From Acephala macrosclerotiorum (lineage: Eukaryota > Ascomycota > Leotiomycetes > Helotiales > Mollisiaceae): a stretch of DNA of 45,927 nt. Below the pieces are notes generated by a model. It searched no databases. It saw only the letters and a list, made by a program, of their open reading frames with translations, and had not been told where the DNA came from. Below, piece after piece: positions 9,504 to 19,537 of this stretch. The translations under genes were made by a program, and so were the position numbers. The stretch covers positions 1 through 45,927 of the forward strand of contig MU119562.1 of the NCBI GenBank assembly GCA_014904845.1, in the 5' to 3' direction. Position 1 is the stretch's first letter, and the number at the start of each line of letters is the position of its first letter.

Positions 9504-10189
9504 TCAAACGTCTCTCACAGGATCGTAGTAGTTTCCAGATGGTTGATCGTTGCTTACAACAGCAATATCGGCACTGTCGTATGGTTGAGAAGTGTGGTAT
9601 GTGTAGCCAGATGATGAACTCGCTTCGATATGTTATTAGTAGATGTCACAAGGTGCAATAAAAGGCGATAACGAACCTGGCCGTTTCCCCTTACTGCCTT
9701 TAGCTTGGGCTCCATTCCTTTTATCCTTGTAACGGAATTCGTGATAAAGGAACCATTTCGCAATCCAATTGGGACAATCGTCAGACGGCACTGCAAGTCC
9801 CCAATAGTAGCTAGTATATTTGTCCCCACCGTTGACAATGGCCGTCACAGCGTCATCTTTAGGCCTCTCTTGAATGTCACCCCAATCGTACGGCGGCTCT
9901 TGCTTAGAGTTTGTTTTGAAATTATCTTTGTTGGACGTTAGCTGAAAGTAGGCTCCCTTGGCCTCTTTCTAAATGCCAATAAGTATCAGTAAGCACCCTC
10001 TTTAAACCAAACCAAATTAAAGTTGAAGTATGGGCCACAATGCAAGGCAGGAGTGAATGGTGGAGCGTAACTCACCGCCATCAAAGCATAAGTCTCTAGC
10101 GGCAGATTAAGGTGCTTTAAAAGCTCACTCTTGGATGAGCTCATAGGCAATGCTTTTAGAGAAGGAGTAGCCATGCTGTTACTGAACAT
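9504..10189 (-). CDS. Hypothetical protein, three exons, 174 aa
   Basis: Exons 10076-10189, 9677-9968 and 9504-9622 total 525 nt and all phases agree. Intron 1 is 107 bp (gtgagt...tttag). Intron 2 is 54 bp (gttcgt...gaag) and contains a textbook ctactaataac branch site. The protein starts MFSNSMATPSLKALP (an alternative ATG lies five codons in). It has a compact middle with SYYWGLAVPSDDCPNWIAKW and FLYHEFRYKDKRN, a basic linker, and a Ser/Tyr/Asp-rich tail ending YYDPVRDV. There is no signal peptide or membrane segment and I know no family. It is divergent to the gene at 10777, sharing a ~590-bp upstream region. Confidence 0.7.
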
Positions 10190-10776
10190 GAGGGGATCAC
10201 AGCTCTTCAGCGCAAGCCGTTGGTGAAAGAACTGGATAATCAAAACTGCTTGAGAAATGAGCAGCTGCGAGAACTTTCTTATATCAAATCCAGGGTGATG
10301 TGGCAGTGTCTGGTTAGTAGGGCGGGGAAATGTTTCATCAGAAATAACCAAAAGGGGGTAGAGGGCGCTGAAGCGAAAACAAAGAGGGTCATAAAAGGTG
10401 GTGCTGCGGAACGGAATGGAGAGGCAAAATGTGGACCCAGTTTGATCAAACTGGAATGTGAGAGGAAGATATCAAGCGTATCGGACCGTTCCAGACCCAT
10501 GATGCTAAAAGCCCTCGGATTGTACCTTGAGTGTGGGCAGGACAACAAATGATGAACATCGATGGGGTTTTGTATTTTCGTGTATGACCTCAAGTCTCGT
10601 CTATTTATCCTAATCGGTACATCACTAGGCCTAAAGCGAATCTTCGCGCCAGCACAGACGTTGACTTTAGCGCCTGTCGCGATACTCATCGGGCAATGCA
10701 TTGCAATTCCTTCTGAGATTGTCAGAACCTGTGCCCTGATACGCTATCCTTGGTGGCATTTCTAACAGACGTTGCG
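10190..10776. promoter_or_regulatory. Shared upstream region of two divergent genes
   Basis: This 587-bp interval separates the start codons at 10189 (-) and 10777 (+). Open frames across it on both strands (10220-10552, 10279-10701) have no recognisable product and are probably chance. I see no clear TATA box or known site. Confidence 0.35.
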
Positions 10777-11323
10777 ATGGCTAGCAGCAACTTTCTCATC
10801 CAGTCGACAAGCTCCATTCCACTACCTCTCGTTGCCACTGCCTCTGCTGAGGTAGACTCTGGAGCTCAAGCGCCTGCCAAAGCCGAGGCATACTTGGAAT
10901 TGGCATGGTCACCGTCCTGTCAGAAAATATTAGAAGTGTATGTCAAGGAGCATTACACAAAGGTCTGCCATACTGCTCTGATATCATGACCTGTGGCTAA
11001 CCGTAGAGTAGATCAGCGCTGATTCCCCCGAATACGAAATCATCAAACCCCCAGAGGTCAAGAAAACCGGCGGAAAGGTGTTCAAGCTTCTAGGGGGACA
11101 GACATATGGATTGCCCGGAGGCTCATCATCAGCATACGTTGCGATTCCCTTAACGTCAACCGGACATCCTACGGTCGAGGTGATAGACCTGAACCAGAAG
11201 GCCACACCAATTCCGTGGAACCAAGGATCGCTGGTGTATTTGACAGGGACTTCTGGGCTGAAGTGCTGTGGACATGGCACGGTGGTGTGCATAATGCTAG
11301 CTATGGCGTATGGGATCCAGTAA
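10777..11323 (+). CDS. Hypothetical protein, two exons, 165 aa
   Basis: Exon 1 is 10777-10962 (62 codons). A 49-bp intron (gtctgc...gagtag with a ctaac branch word) follows, then exon 2 at 11012-11323 (104 codons), phase 0 at the join. Exon 1 encodes an Ala/Ser-rich N-terminus and a helix LAWSPSCQKILEVYVKEHY. Exon 2 encodes a beta-rich domain (GGKVFKLLGGQTYGLPGGSS, YVAIPLTSTGHPTVEVIDLN). The last ~20 residues are Cys-rich and hydrophobic. I recognise no family. The last 23 bp of coding sequence overlap, tail to tail, the last coding exon of the next gene, so one of the two 3' ends may be annotated slightly wrongly. Confidence 0.6.
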
Positions 11324-13689
11324 TGGCAGGTTGGGCCTCCACCTCCATGCGCTGTTGAAGGGCGAAGTTATTGTCCCAATCCAAATTGAAGTCAAGCACG
11401 CTTGGCCCTATAAACCTAAAGTCAGTGATTGAACATGAGCTCTTCAAGGTCAACTTTACCTGGAATCTCCAAGAGATCGCTTGTCGTATCTGTCGCCCAG
11501 CTGCCTAATTATACTGTCAAATGGCACGCCTCGAAAATTATCTCAAGGATCCTTACCTGTATGACCGAGGTTCGGAGTTAGCGGCACATCGAATGTGGTG
11601 TCCCAAGGATAATTCATATTAAGGATATGCTGTGTCAAAGGATTTGGCGATGCATTCCTCTCAGCTTCAATTTCCTCGTTAGTAAACCTATCGGCATCTT
11701 CGCTGACTCCAGTGGAGGTCAGCATCGGAGTGCTTCTAGGACCATCTTTAGGTAGCGCTTGTTGTGTTGTCGCACTCGGTGTTAATGTATCGCCCGAGTT
11801 CAGTCTTGCCGGTGGGGCCATAAGGGCAAGATGGCAATCATTTATACGAAGGAGAAAATTAGCCGTGGAAGGTACTAGCGCCGAGGATTCTTCGCTCTCG
11901 GTCGTCCTGCTGGTTAGAGCCAATGGAAGCCCTATCACTCGACATATGTCTTCATGGCTTAACGGGGTGTCAGTTCTAGTCAGGATTCGACAGTTGGCTG
12001 GTCATACCTTCTCCGGGGGAGCAGACCACGAAGAACCCTCGTCGGATCAAAAAATGACACTCCTTCGATCCTGCTGGGGGCTGAGAGGGACTTCAAGGCG
12101 TCAACAATTGCCGAAGCAAAAGTCTTCCGCCTCATCTGTGACAAACGGGCTACAGTACTTAAACTCTGCCCCTTAGCTACATTGATGTCAGCAACGGGAC
12201 AGGCAATGTAAACATGGATCGCGTACCTGCAAAGACGTGGTAGATGAGGTAAGCTTCTTCTTTCCAGGTTGGCAACATCCCATTTACAATCCAATTGATA
12301 ATTTCTGCACCACAACGCCAGTGATGGATGCTCTTTCTGCAGGCTTGGCCGGGCTACACGATTGTCGTTAGCATATCTGTCGGCATAAACAGAACCAGAA
12401 GCCTACCTGCACTATTTCCGAAGACGAAGCATGGGTAGTGCCCACCAGCAGTGCACAAGCAGCGATAAACCGCAAGGACCAGACGAAGGTTGCCGATGCA
12501 TTCTCTACCTCCTCTGCACGTGTCCATAGGTAATCTGCACAAGCCTGGGCCTCCTCATTTGATTGAGACAGCACAGTATCGGATGGTGTCACAAGGCGGG
12601 GAAAGTTCTGGATAGATAAGTTCTGAAGCCCTTCCTTTATCCAAGCCGTTGTGTTTTGGGCAAGCTGCGCATCCTGTTGGTCTTTGGAAAATCGCTGCTT
12701 GGCTGGGCACCCTGTTCCGTTGAACTCTTCAAGTGGTCCAGTATTCCCAAATTTTCTTTTGCAACTCGCAGATGAAGACTGTAGCACACGAATGCCCGGA
12801 GCGTTGAAGGCATTGCAAATAATGCTAGTAGTGTTGCCTTGAGAAGGACAGGTTTGGGTATTGGTTGAGTTCGCTGGAGCAAGGAGACTCTTGATATTGA
12901 ATGGCTTGTCCAGAGACGTGCTCTCAGTCGCGATCAATTGGTCGTCAGGGAGCCTCGAGGCGATGATCGAGCTGTCTTGAGCAAGGCTCTCGGTAGCGTA
13001 AGGGTGGCCTCGAGTGCATGCGGAGCTCGCATAAGCTTGAAATCTGGATTTGATGACCGGAATACATTGCTCGATGTCAGTGTTGTTGCTATGGTCCAAA
13101 GTGCAACTGCCTCCAGTCAGATCATTCTTCTAATCGGTAGTCTGGCTTACCACTGGCCTGAGTAGTTCCAGCAGACTGGCCGGTAAAAGGAGTCGATAAC
13201 TTTCTGGACCGTATCTCTGACAGCGTCTAATGTGCCTCCATCATGTATTTGACGGCAGCATGGTCCATACCGAAGTTGGGATGAGAAGAATGTCTGTCCA
13301 GGAAATTTTTCAAGTGCAAAGGGGGATATCGTGACCTGTACAGCGACCCAATGCGTGAGGATTGGGACGACCATATGGATATATGTGTTGCCATCACGAG
13401 AGACCATCCTCCGAGCGGCTTGACCTTGCTTGAGGGCTTCTCCCTGTTCACTGAATGAACAATAGGAGGTGGGATCAATGCACATAGACGAAAGGACTCG
13501 GTCTTCCATTGTAGAATCATCCGAAAATGAGGTGGGTGGGAAAAAACCTCCAGCGCGAGGAACACCCCAAATACCAGCAAGGATTGGGAACAGACACCCT
13601 TGTTTGTTCCCAATCCTTGTCAATCCCGAGACCCACACGCTAAAACACTTAAGGGTCAGCCGGCCCTGGCCGAGCCTAGTTGCTGGCAT
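11301..13689 (-). CDS. Seven-exon hypothetical protein, 679 aa, glycosylation-site-rich
   Basis: Exons (minus order) are 13151-13689, 12407-13106, 12227-12353, 12008-12176, 11557-11909, 11460-11504 and 11301-11407, totalling 2040 nt. All six introns are 49-61 bp or similar, GT-AG, with agreeing phases, which is strong evidence for one gene. The N-terminal ~400 residues carry many Cys and at least eight N-x-S/T sequons (NYS, NNT, NST, NTT, NGT, NLS, NAS). They end at a hydrophobic stretch (TFVWSLRFIAACALLVGTT) that could be a membrane helix. Next come a helical part (EIINWIVNGMLPTWKEEAYL) and an acidic, Pro/Ser/Thr-rich tail ending DFNLDWDNNFALQQ. I infer a surface or membrane protein with a cytoplasmic tail, but no clear signal peptide is visible at the chosen ATG. 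It is divergent from the multi-pass protein at 13891. Confidence 0.7.
13578..13619. repeat. 15-bp perfect inverted repeat with 12-nt loop
   Basis: caaggattgggaaca (13578-13592) is mirrored exactly by its complement at 13605-13619. It lies inside exon 1 of the seven-exon gene and would form a strong hairpin in the transcript. Confidence 0.85.
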
Positions 13690-13890
13690 CTCATTGGCCT
13701 ACAGCAAGGCCTTGAATATCAGGTCTCAAATCTTAGCATTGCTTCTGTTCGAACGTGGGGATCCCGTTCAGTGTGTATAAGTGCAAGCTGTAGAACAAGG
13801 CAACCTGCGTGCGCCCTCCTCATTGCTCACCACCCAGAACGAGGCAAACAGCGTTTGCCCTCCTCCTCGCCCGACCAGTGCCTTCCCATC

Positions 13891-14883
13891 ATGCAAGCCT
13901 CTGCAGATGCCATCGCAGTATACTGCTTCGCATCCCTCATCCTGATCGTTTATACCGCAGATACTGTTGTCCAATGGCGCACACCGCAAGAAAGGTCTGG
14001 GAAGTATCTCCTTATCCAATCGTCTATAATTGTGGCGTTCTTTATCGCCGAGGTTGTGCTCGTTATTCTCAGTCAGGAGAACCCAAAGGAGGCCAGGCAA
14101 GTAATGCTACACGGTCTGCAAGGCTTGTCTCTTTTGCAAAGCTTAATTATTGAGGTCCGTGTTCCTATATGGAAATCCATAATTGCTGACGATAGGAACA
14201 GGCCATGGTTTCTTCGAGGCTGCACCTCGGCAAGGAGCCCTTCCACTTGGGCTTTTTTTGGCGGAGATGTTTTCCCTGGTTGCATTTTCAAAGATGTTTC
14301 CCTTGGGCCCTCTCTTTTATTTGCATTGCTGCGTTGGCCTTTGGCTGTGCGGCCTTCGTCTTTATTTTGCAAGGCGTTTACGACGAATTAAGTCGTGTAT
14401 TTGTGGTGACTGCAGTTGTCACTGCTCACGGCTTTCTGGCCTGCTTCTCACTTCGCCATATCCATGGCAGAGCTTTCGATTACTACACATATATTGCTGG
14501 ATGTTGCATCCTCTACTTCAATTTGGCTTCATTGCCCGCCTCCGTACTGGTCTCGTTGTGCTCAAGTATTACTACATTCTTGCTAGTAGGTATCACAGTT
14601 GCTCTCCATGGAAAATTGCTAACGTGTCTAGGCGGAGATCTCACTCTCCTTTACCTCCAATGTCCTCTGGGTTTCCCTGATGCTATACAACTTCGAGTAT
14701 AGAGACCGGCCTGAGCTCGAGCTCCACGATGAGGCGGAAACCTCCGTGGCCCATCCATCAATTACCAGCAAAGGGGGGGCGGACAAATCAAACGTTTTGA
14801 ACGACTTCAGCCTTGGGTCTATCAATTCGGTGGATAATTACACACTGATGAGGGCAGATCTAGAGCTGCAGGGTCAATGTTAG
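13891..14883 (+). CDS. Multi-pass membrane protein, three exons, 299 aa
   Basis: Exons 13891-14154, 14202-14585 and 14632-14883 (900 nt) are all in phase 0. The introns are 47 and 46 bp with gctgac and gctaac branch words. An alternative first donor at 14101 (gtaatg) would shorten exon 1 by 18 codons. Six or seven hydrophobic helices are visible: AIAVYCFASLILIVYTA, SSIIVAFFIAEVVLVIL, LSFICIAALAFGCAAFVFIL, VFVVTAVVTAHGFLACF, YIAGCCILYFNLASLPASV and FTSNVLWVSLMLY. A ~65-residue hydrophilic, acidic tail follows (RDRPELELHDEAETS to the stop). This suits a plasma or endomembrane protein with a cytoplasmic C-terminus. No transporter signature is recognised. About 200 bp separate its start from the divergent seven-exon gene, so the two may be co-regulated. 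Confidence 0.7.
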
Positions 14884-15664
14884 CTGCGTGCACAGATGTC
14901 GATGCTGCTCTGCTGGTCCGTTCGATTATTGTTGCAGAGAATGATGCTTTGGCTGCACTTGAGTGTCCCAATATGGGAAGATGATATTCGTTGTGATTGC
15001 ACGACTAGATCTTGTAAAACAATAAAGATACGTTTCAATTGCAACGTGGTACAGCTCCTTGGTCTCCCAAACATTGCTGGTCACAGATTAACACGGGTTT
15101 GGACCCATGCGAGGCGATATTCAATCTTTTGGCCACCGTGAGCCTGCCCCGTTAGACTTCACTTGTCACCCTAAGGAGTCAAGATACATGCATTGTTTTC
15201 CATCACCACTTGGCCATCTCTAAGCCACATATTGCTAGTACCCAACTGGAAGCCCAGCTATGATGAACAATTGGCCTGCCCGTAAACAGCTTAGGGAAGT
15301 ATATAAGCTCCCTTCAGCATGCCCAACTTTTGGAGAACTAGAACCACGATATCATTTCAAGAAATCGCATCAGTCCGCCCACTTGGACGTCTAGGCCCTC
15401 GAATCTAGTACCGCGACTATCCTACTTGACCTCGAGATTGAAAATTACAAGCACCATCTCATTTTGGGACTTTTCAAATCCTTTATCATTGTCTCTCACT
15501 TTCCTTCCCTCTCCCCTTTACACAGTCAGTGAGTGTCCTACCTCGCCAATGATTCTTTGGTAGGAGAAGTGCTGATTCACGATAGGACTTCCCACAGTCA
15601 CGGACACAGCTGTCTGAACAAGCTACCAACGGTCTAACTTTTTGTTTCGAAAAGCAGAGCCATA
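14884..15664. other. Intergenic, no supported gene
   Basis: Contains the 3' region of the membrane-protein gene and the 5' region of the gene at 15665. A CT-rich tract at 15480-15535 is typical of fungal core promoters. The open frame at 14896-15141 has no recognisable product. Confidence 0.4.
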
Positions 15665-16384
15665 ATGTCACATCAGGCCTTGAAGATCTCACCAACCAAA
15701 CGACCAAACGGAGCCTCTCCTATCAGCTATGGTGACCTTATCTACTGGCATTATGCCTCCTTTGTGGATCTCAAGACCGAGAAGTCAAAAATGGTAACTA
15801 GCTCACTTTTGACTCAATATGGAGAGGGACGAGCTGGACATGGGCATTTCGCCCAAGACCCCGCACACGCATTGCTACTTAACGAGATTTATCGTGTAGA
15901 ATGCTTCTTAGGGGAGAAGAGTATATGGAAAATCAAGTAATAAGTCTAACGGTATTTCTGAAAATGTTTGCTAATGAAATCGCAGGCAAGGATCTGAAGA
16001 GATTATTTGGTAAGTAAAGCCGAGCTGGGCATACTATTACTAATGCAAATGAGTTTTCTTGTAGTTTTTTGGCATAATGGTCAGATGAATGAGGAATCTA
16101 AACGGATTAAAGACGTCGATACGAGAGTGAAGGACTTCAAGACTAAAGTCTTACGAGAGAGCGCAGATTTGAATGAGCCTTCCAATTTGGATGCTCAATT
16201 CGAATGCCAAGAATTCACCTGCGCCTTATTCAAAGACTTTTGGTTAGGAGAGTACCCTGTACTACTTGAGTACACAAGCAAAGATTTGGAACGTGTACTT
16301 ATAAGGAGAGGCTGTACTCAAGGCAGCTGGGCGCTGGCCCTCCGTCGGCTTGGGAGTGTGCTTCGGGAAACTGAGGGAGGATGA
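15665..16384 (+). CDS. Hypothetical protein, three exons including a 24-nt microexon, 199 aa
   Basis: Exons 15665-15920, 15986-16009 and 16065-16384 total 600 nt. Both introns lie at phase 1 with donors gtatat and gtaagt and acceptors cgcag and tgtag. The alternative donor at 15937 gives a stop soon after splicing, which decided the choice. The protein is soluble-looking: SYGDLIYWHYASFVDLKTEK, QYGEGRAGHGHFAQDPAHAL, then a charged helical half (NEESKRIKDVDTRVKDFKTK) and FECQEFTCALFKDFWLGEYP. I recognise no family. A second frame just downstream (about 16350-16532) also looks coding (QLRGLIDWFTLPLYPPANLV), so an undetected intron or a frameshift may have cut off the natural C-terminus. Confidence 0.6.
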
Positions 16385-17120
16385 GATGAATAGTGTTCTA
16401 GTGGCTCAGGGGAATGAGAGAAATGTTACGTACCAATTGAGGGGATTGATTGATTGGTTCACCTTGCCTTTATACCCACCTGCGAATCTTGTGAGCTGGG
16501 ATCCTTGGGCAAAATGGGTTCATGTCACGTGATAAATATGGCCATGACCCCTTAAAAGGTGACTGGTTTCGATATAAATTGAAGATCTCGTACCCGCTGG
16601 ACGACAGTTAGTGTTCCCACGTTAGGGGTGGCTGGTTCATCTGCACGACGCTGGTCATGTGCAACCACTCATTTATTCGCCTCAAGTCCGAATCAACACT
16701 CATTCAGTGGGTTTGCTCCATGTGCCCTAGCGGCCCGCACTAGTTCATTTTCGAGTGCAAATACTGCAAACTAAAGACTTGTCGACCCTGCACCAACAAA
16801 GTTTAGATATATCATCGTCTGAATGCGAAGGAAGATGTAGTAGAAGAGGAGAGGAGAGAAAGGGAAGGATAACAGCATCGCGAGTAGTGTAGGTAATTTT
16901 GGTATGTGGGATAGAAGGGGATTCGTGCAGAAAATGACCTTGTATTTCCTCTTACTGTCTAATCAAAAGGACTCAGGTCCTCATCTCCCCCGGTCACAAG
17001 AGCACGCTGCAACATCGAAGCTTCCTCCGGTAATATTGCAATTCTCACATTCCTGAGCTTAAGGTGTTGAGCAGCTCGATGGGAGGTTGTCAAAAGATGG
17101 GCGCATCGCTTTCGACGCAG
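16385..17120. other. Intergenic, apart from a coding-like frame to 16532
   Basis: After the frame noted for the preceding gene, 16533-17120 contains no gene I can support. A purine-rich stretch lies near 16830-16870. Confidence 0.4.
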
Positions 17121-19358
17121 CTACTTTTTGAGCTTTTTATAGTAGCGCACTTGGATCGTCCCTTGCTTTCGGTGAGGGAGGGCGGCATGGATCTCTTCCC
17201 ACGAGCAGCCATCAACCTCCCTCATCTCGAGTATCTTCGCATCTTCTTCAGGTTCCCATGGAACATGCTTTGTCCGAGGCCGCACCGTTGCGGAATGCAT
17301 CTTGGAATGTGCGCCAGCGTCGTGAAAAGCTGCAGCATCTGCGGACGTGTCCTTATTAAAATGCATGCCCAACGCTTCGGAAAGGACAGGGAGATGGAGG
17401 TGCTTTGGGACGTGTGGAGGTGGAGAGGCGGAGTCACAGCACGCGCTGGGCGTGGCTTTCGTCGCTTTGCAGGTCGTGGGTCCTCGTCGCTTGTATCGCA
17501 TGTGTTATGACTGTCATCGGTGTTCACAGAATGGTAGTTGTCGTTGCTGATCTTTGTATGCATGTCTTGGTGTCCTCGCTTCCGCGTCGCAGGCTCGCCC
17601 ACCAGCCCCAGCACTGGGTCGGCTGGGGTAGAAGAGCTTCGAGAGGCTCGTGACGTATGGCGGTGCTCGTCACTGATCGGAGTTGCTGAATGTCTGAGAA
17701 GGACCTCACGCTGTGCTTGGCTCATGGGATGGGGAGAAAACCCTGTTCGAGATGTGTTCCGTCAGCAACCTGTTCCTCAAGATTTCCAAAACGGGGCATT
17801 TATAAGGCAACTAGTTACCTTTAAGCTCAGCGACCAATCTGGGGCTGAGTGAGATTCTCAATTGATCTTCAGTGGTCCAAGTGCCGCTATCGAGACCGAA
17901 CATATCGACCAGGTACTCGAAAACTTTTCTGCCTTTGCGCAGGCTAAAGCGCGTGCCGCAAACTCGGAAAATGTCCACCTGTAGAGCCAAGTCTTGAGAG
18001 TATGGTTCGCAAGGCATTGATATCTGTACATCGTCTTCATTGAACCAAGAATCCGACCTGTTTGGATGTTCCCCCCATACGACTCGGTACTGGGTTGTCT
18101 TTGTCTGGCGTCCAGCAAGCTGTCGAGCTCGTATCCCACGCAGCCGAAAACGGTGCTCGACGATCTCGCGGATCTCGAGTTGCGTGGCTGGCAGAGCCTC
18201 GGTGGCTTCGTTGTCTTTAGGGTCGCCCGCATCGGCCAGGTCCTGCTGATCGCCCACAGGTGGCTGCCCAGGCTCTTCCTTCTGTGCTGCAGGCTCCTCC
18301 TGCTCCTGCATCGCTACGCCTCCCCCTTCCACCACCACCTCAGTCTCCCGCCGCCCCCACTCCTCAAGGCCCTGAGCTGTGTCATATCGAGAGGTATCTT
18401 GCAGCTCCTCTGGTCTGCTACCGGGAGTTTCGCTGCGTTCTCGACTCTGGATCTCGTCTTGTGGTGCTTCGACCGAACGAGGATGTGAGGAGGTTGGCGC
18501 GCTGGCCGATGATGAATTCCCTTGCTCTTCCAAAGCCAACTCCAGTTCTCTCTCCAATTCAGCCATGCTATCATCAGTCCATCCATCATCGCTGTTATCG
18601 AAAGGCTTGAGTAGGGAATGGACCGCAGACTCCACTGACGTGCTTCGAGTGATACTGCCGACACTTTGCAGGTTGGTCTGATGTTGTAGTGGAGTGGAAG
18701 ATTGGGAGAGGGTCTGGGATCGAGCTTGTGCTGGAGCAGAAGGCACCCGTTGCTGCTCACAAGGCCCAAGTCCAGGAGCTGGCTCCTTAATATAGCAGCC
18801 CTCCTCAACGTCATACCATGGACCGGATGCATCAATGGACTTTGTCGGCCCTGATGCGAGTTCTGATGTTGCGAAGGTGTTATGCGGACTCGCATCCCGT
18901 TCAATACGGACAGCATCAACATCACCAGAAGTGCCTTCGGCCTCATCTACAGCACCTGCCTCATTTGAGTCGTTATCGTCGAGAATCACTAGTTGATTTG
19001 CGTGTGATTAGCGGACCGCTTCTTAGTATGAAGGACAGCCGGTGCGCTTACCTCGACTACCACCCTGATGTCTACCTAACCCTGGTTGTGTTTGGTCGAT
19101 TTGCAGCCCAGCCCTGTTAAGAGCTGGCTGTTCTAGACGCTGAACGGTGGACTCGGTCTTCGAGGCTTCAGTTGAGCTCCTCGAACGCAGAGCCGTCCGA
19201 GAAAGCTCCTCAAGAGATGGAAGATCGTCGTCTGATTCATCGTCACTGACACCAAGAACAAAGATGTAAATCGATCAGACTCACTTGATCTAGTCACATA
19301 ACACGTCCACGAGAGGGCCGGGAAATATGTGATCTTCAACGGTACGGAGAATCTGCAT
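17121..19358 (-). CDS. Chromodomain-like plus Myb/SANT protein
   Basis: Well-supported exons are 19052-19245, 17819-18988 and one starting at 17742 (76-bp intron, gtaact...gaacag), all phase-consistent. The first exon is less certain: MQILRTVEDHIFPG from 19358, spliced through a gttatg donor, is the best fit. Domain order: an acidic segment (DDESDDDLPSLEEL), a conserved ILDDNDSNE motif, a long Glu/Ser/Gln-rich linker, then a chromodomain-like segment near 18050-18170 (QYRVVWGEHPNRSDSWFNED). A conserved helical region (KVFEYLVDMFGLDSGTWT) and a C-terminal SANT/Myb domain (KHVPWEPEEDAKILEMREV, CSWEEIHAALPHR) follow. The Myb part at 17121-17350 is in a different frame from the exon beginning at 17742, so an unlocated intron or a frameshift lies between about 17350 and 17460. 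The inferred role is chromatin- or DNA-binding in the nucleus. It is a paralogue of the next gene, 180 bp away. Confidence 0.65.
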
Positions 19359-19537
19359 GGCAGAGGGAGTTCCTCCTGTGGCTGAACAAACAAGATCACG
19401 CGCATATCGGGACTCTCGCGCAACTGTTGGGGGCTTGGATATAAAGACAAGAGTGTAGAATATGCATGTTGTGCCACAGTTGCTATTTTCCAGCTACTTC
19501 AAGCAGGGAATCCCGATCGAAACTGAGAGTTGTTCTA

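Noticed and set aside
13600..14391. 263-codon single open frame including the membrane protein start
   Set aside because: Its first ~97 codons are antisense to the seven-exon gene, and its end runs through an intron. The spliced three-exon model gives a better membrane protein.
18314..18946. 210-codon minus-strand frame
   Set aside because: It is an out-of-frame shadow of the large exon of the chromodomain-like/Myb gene.
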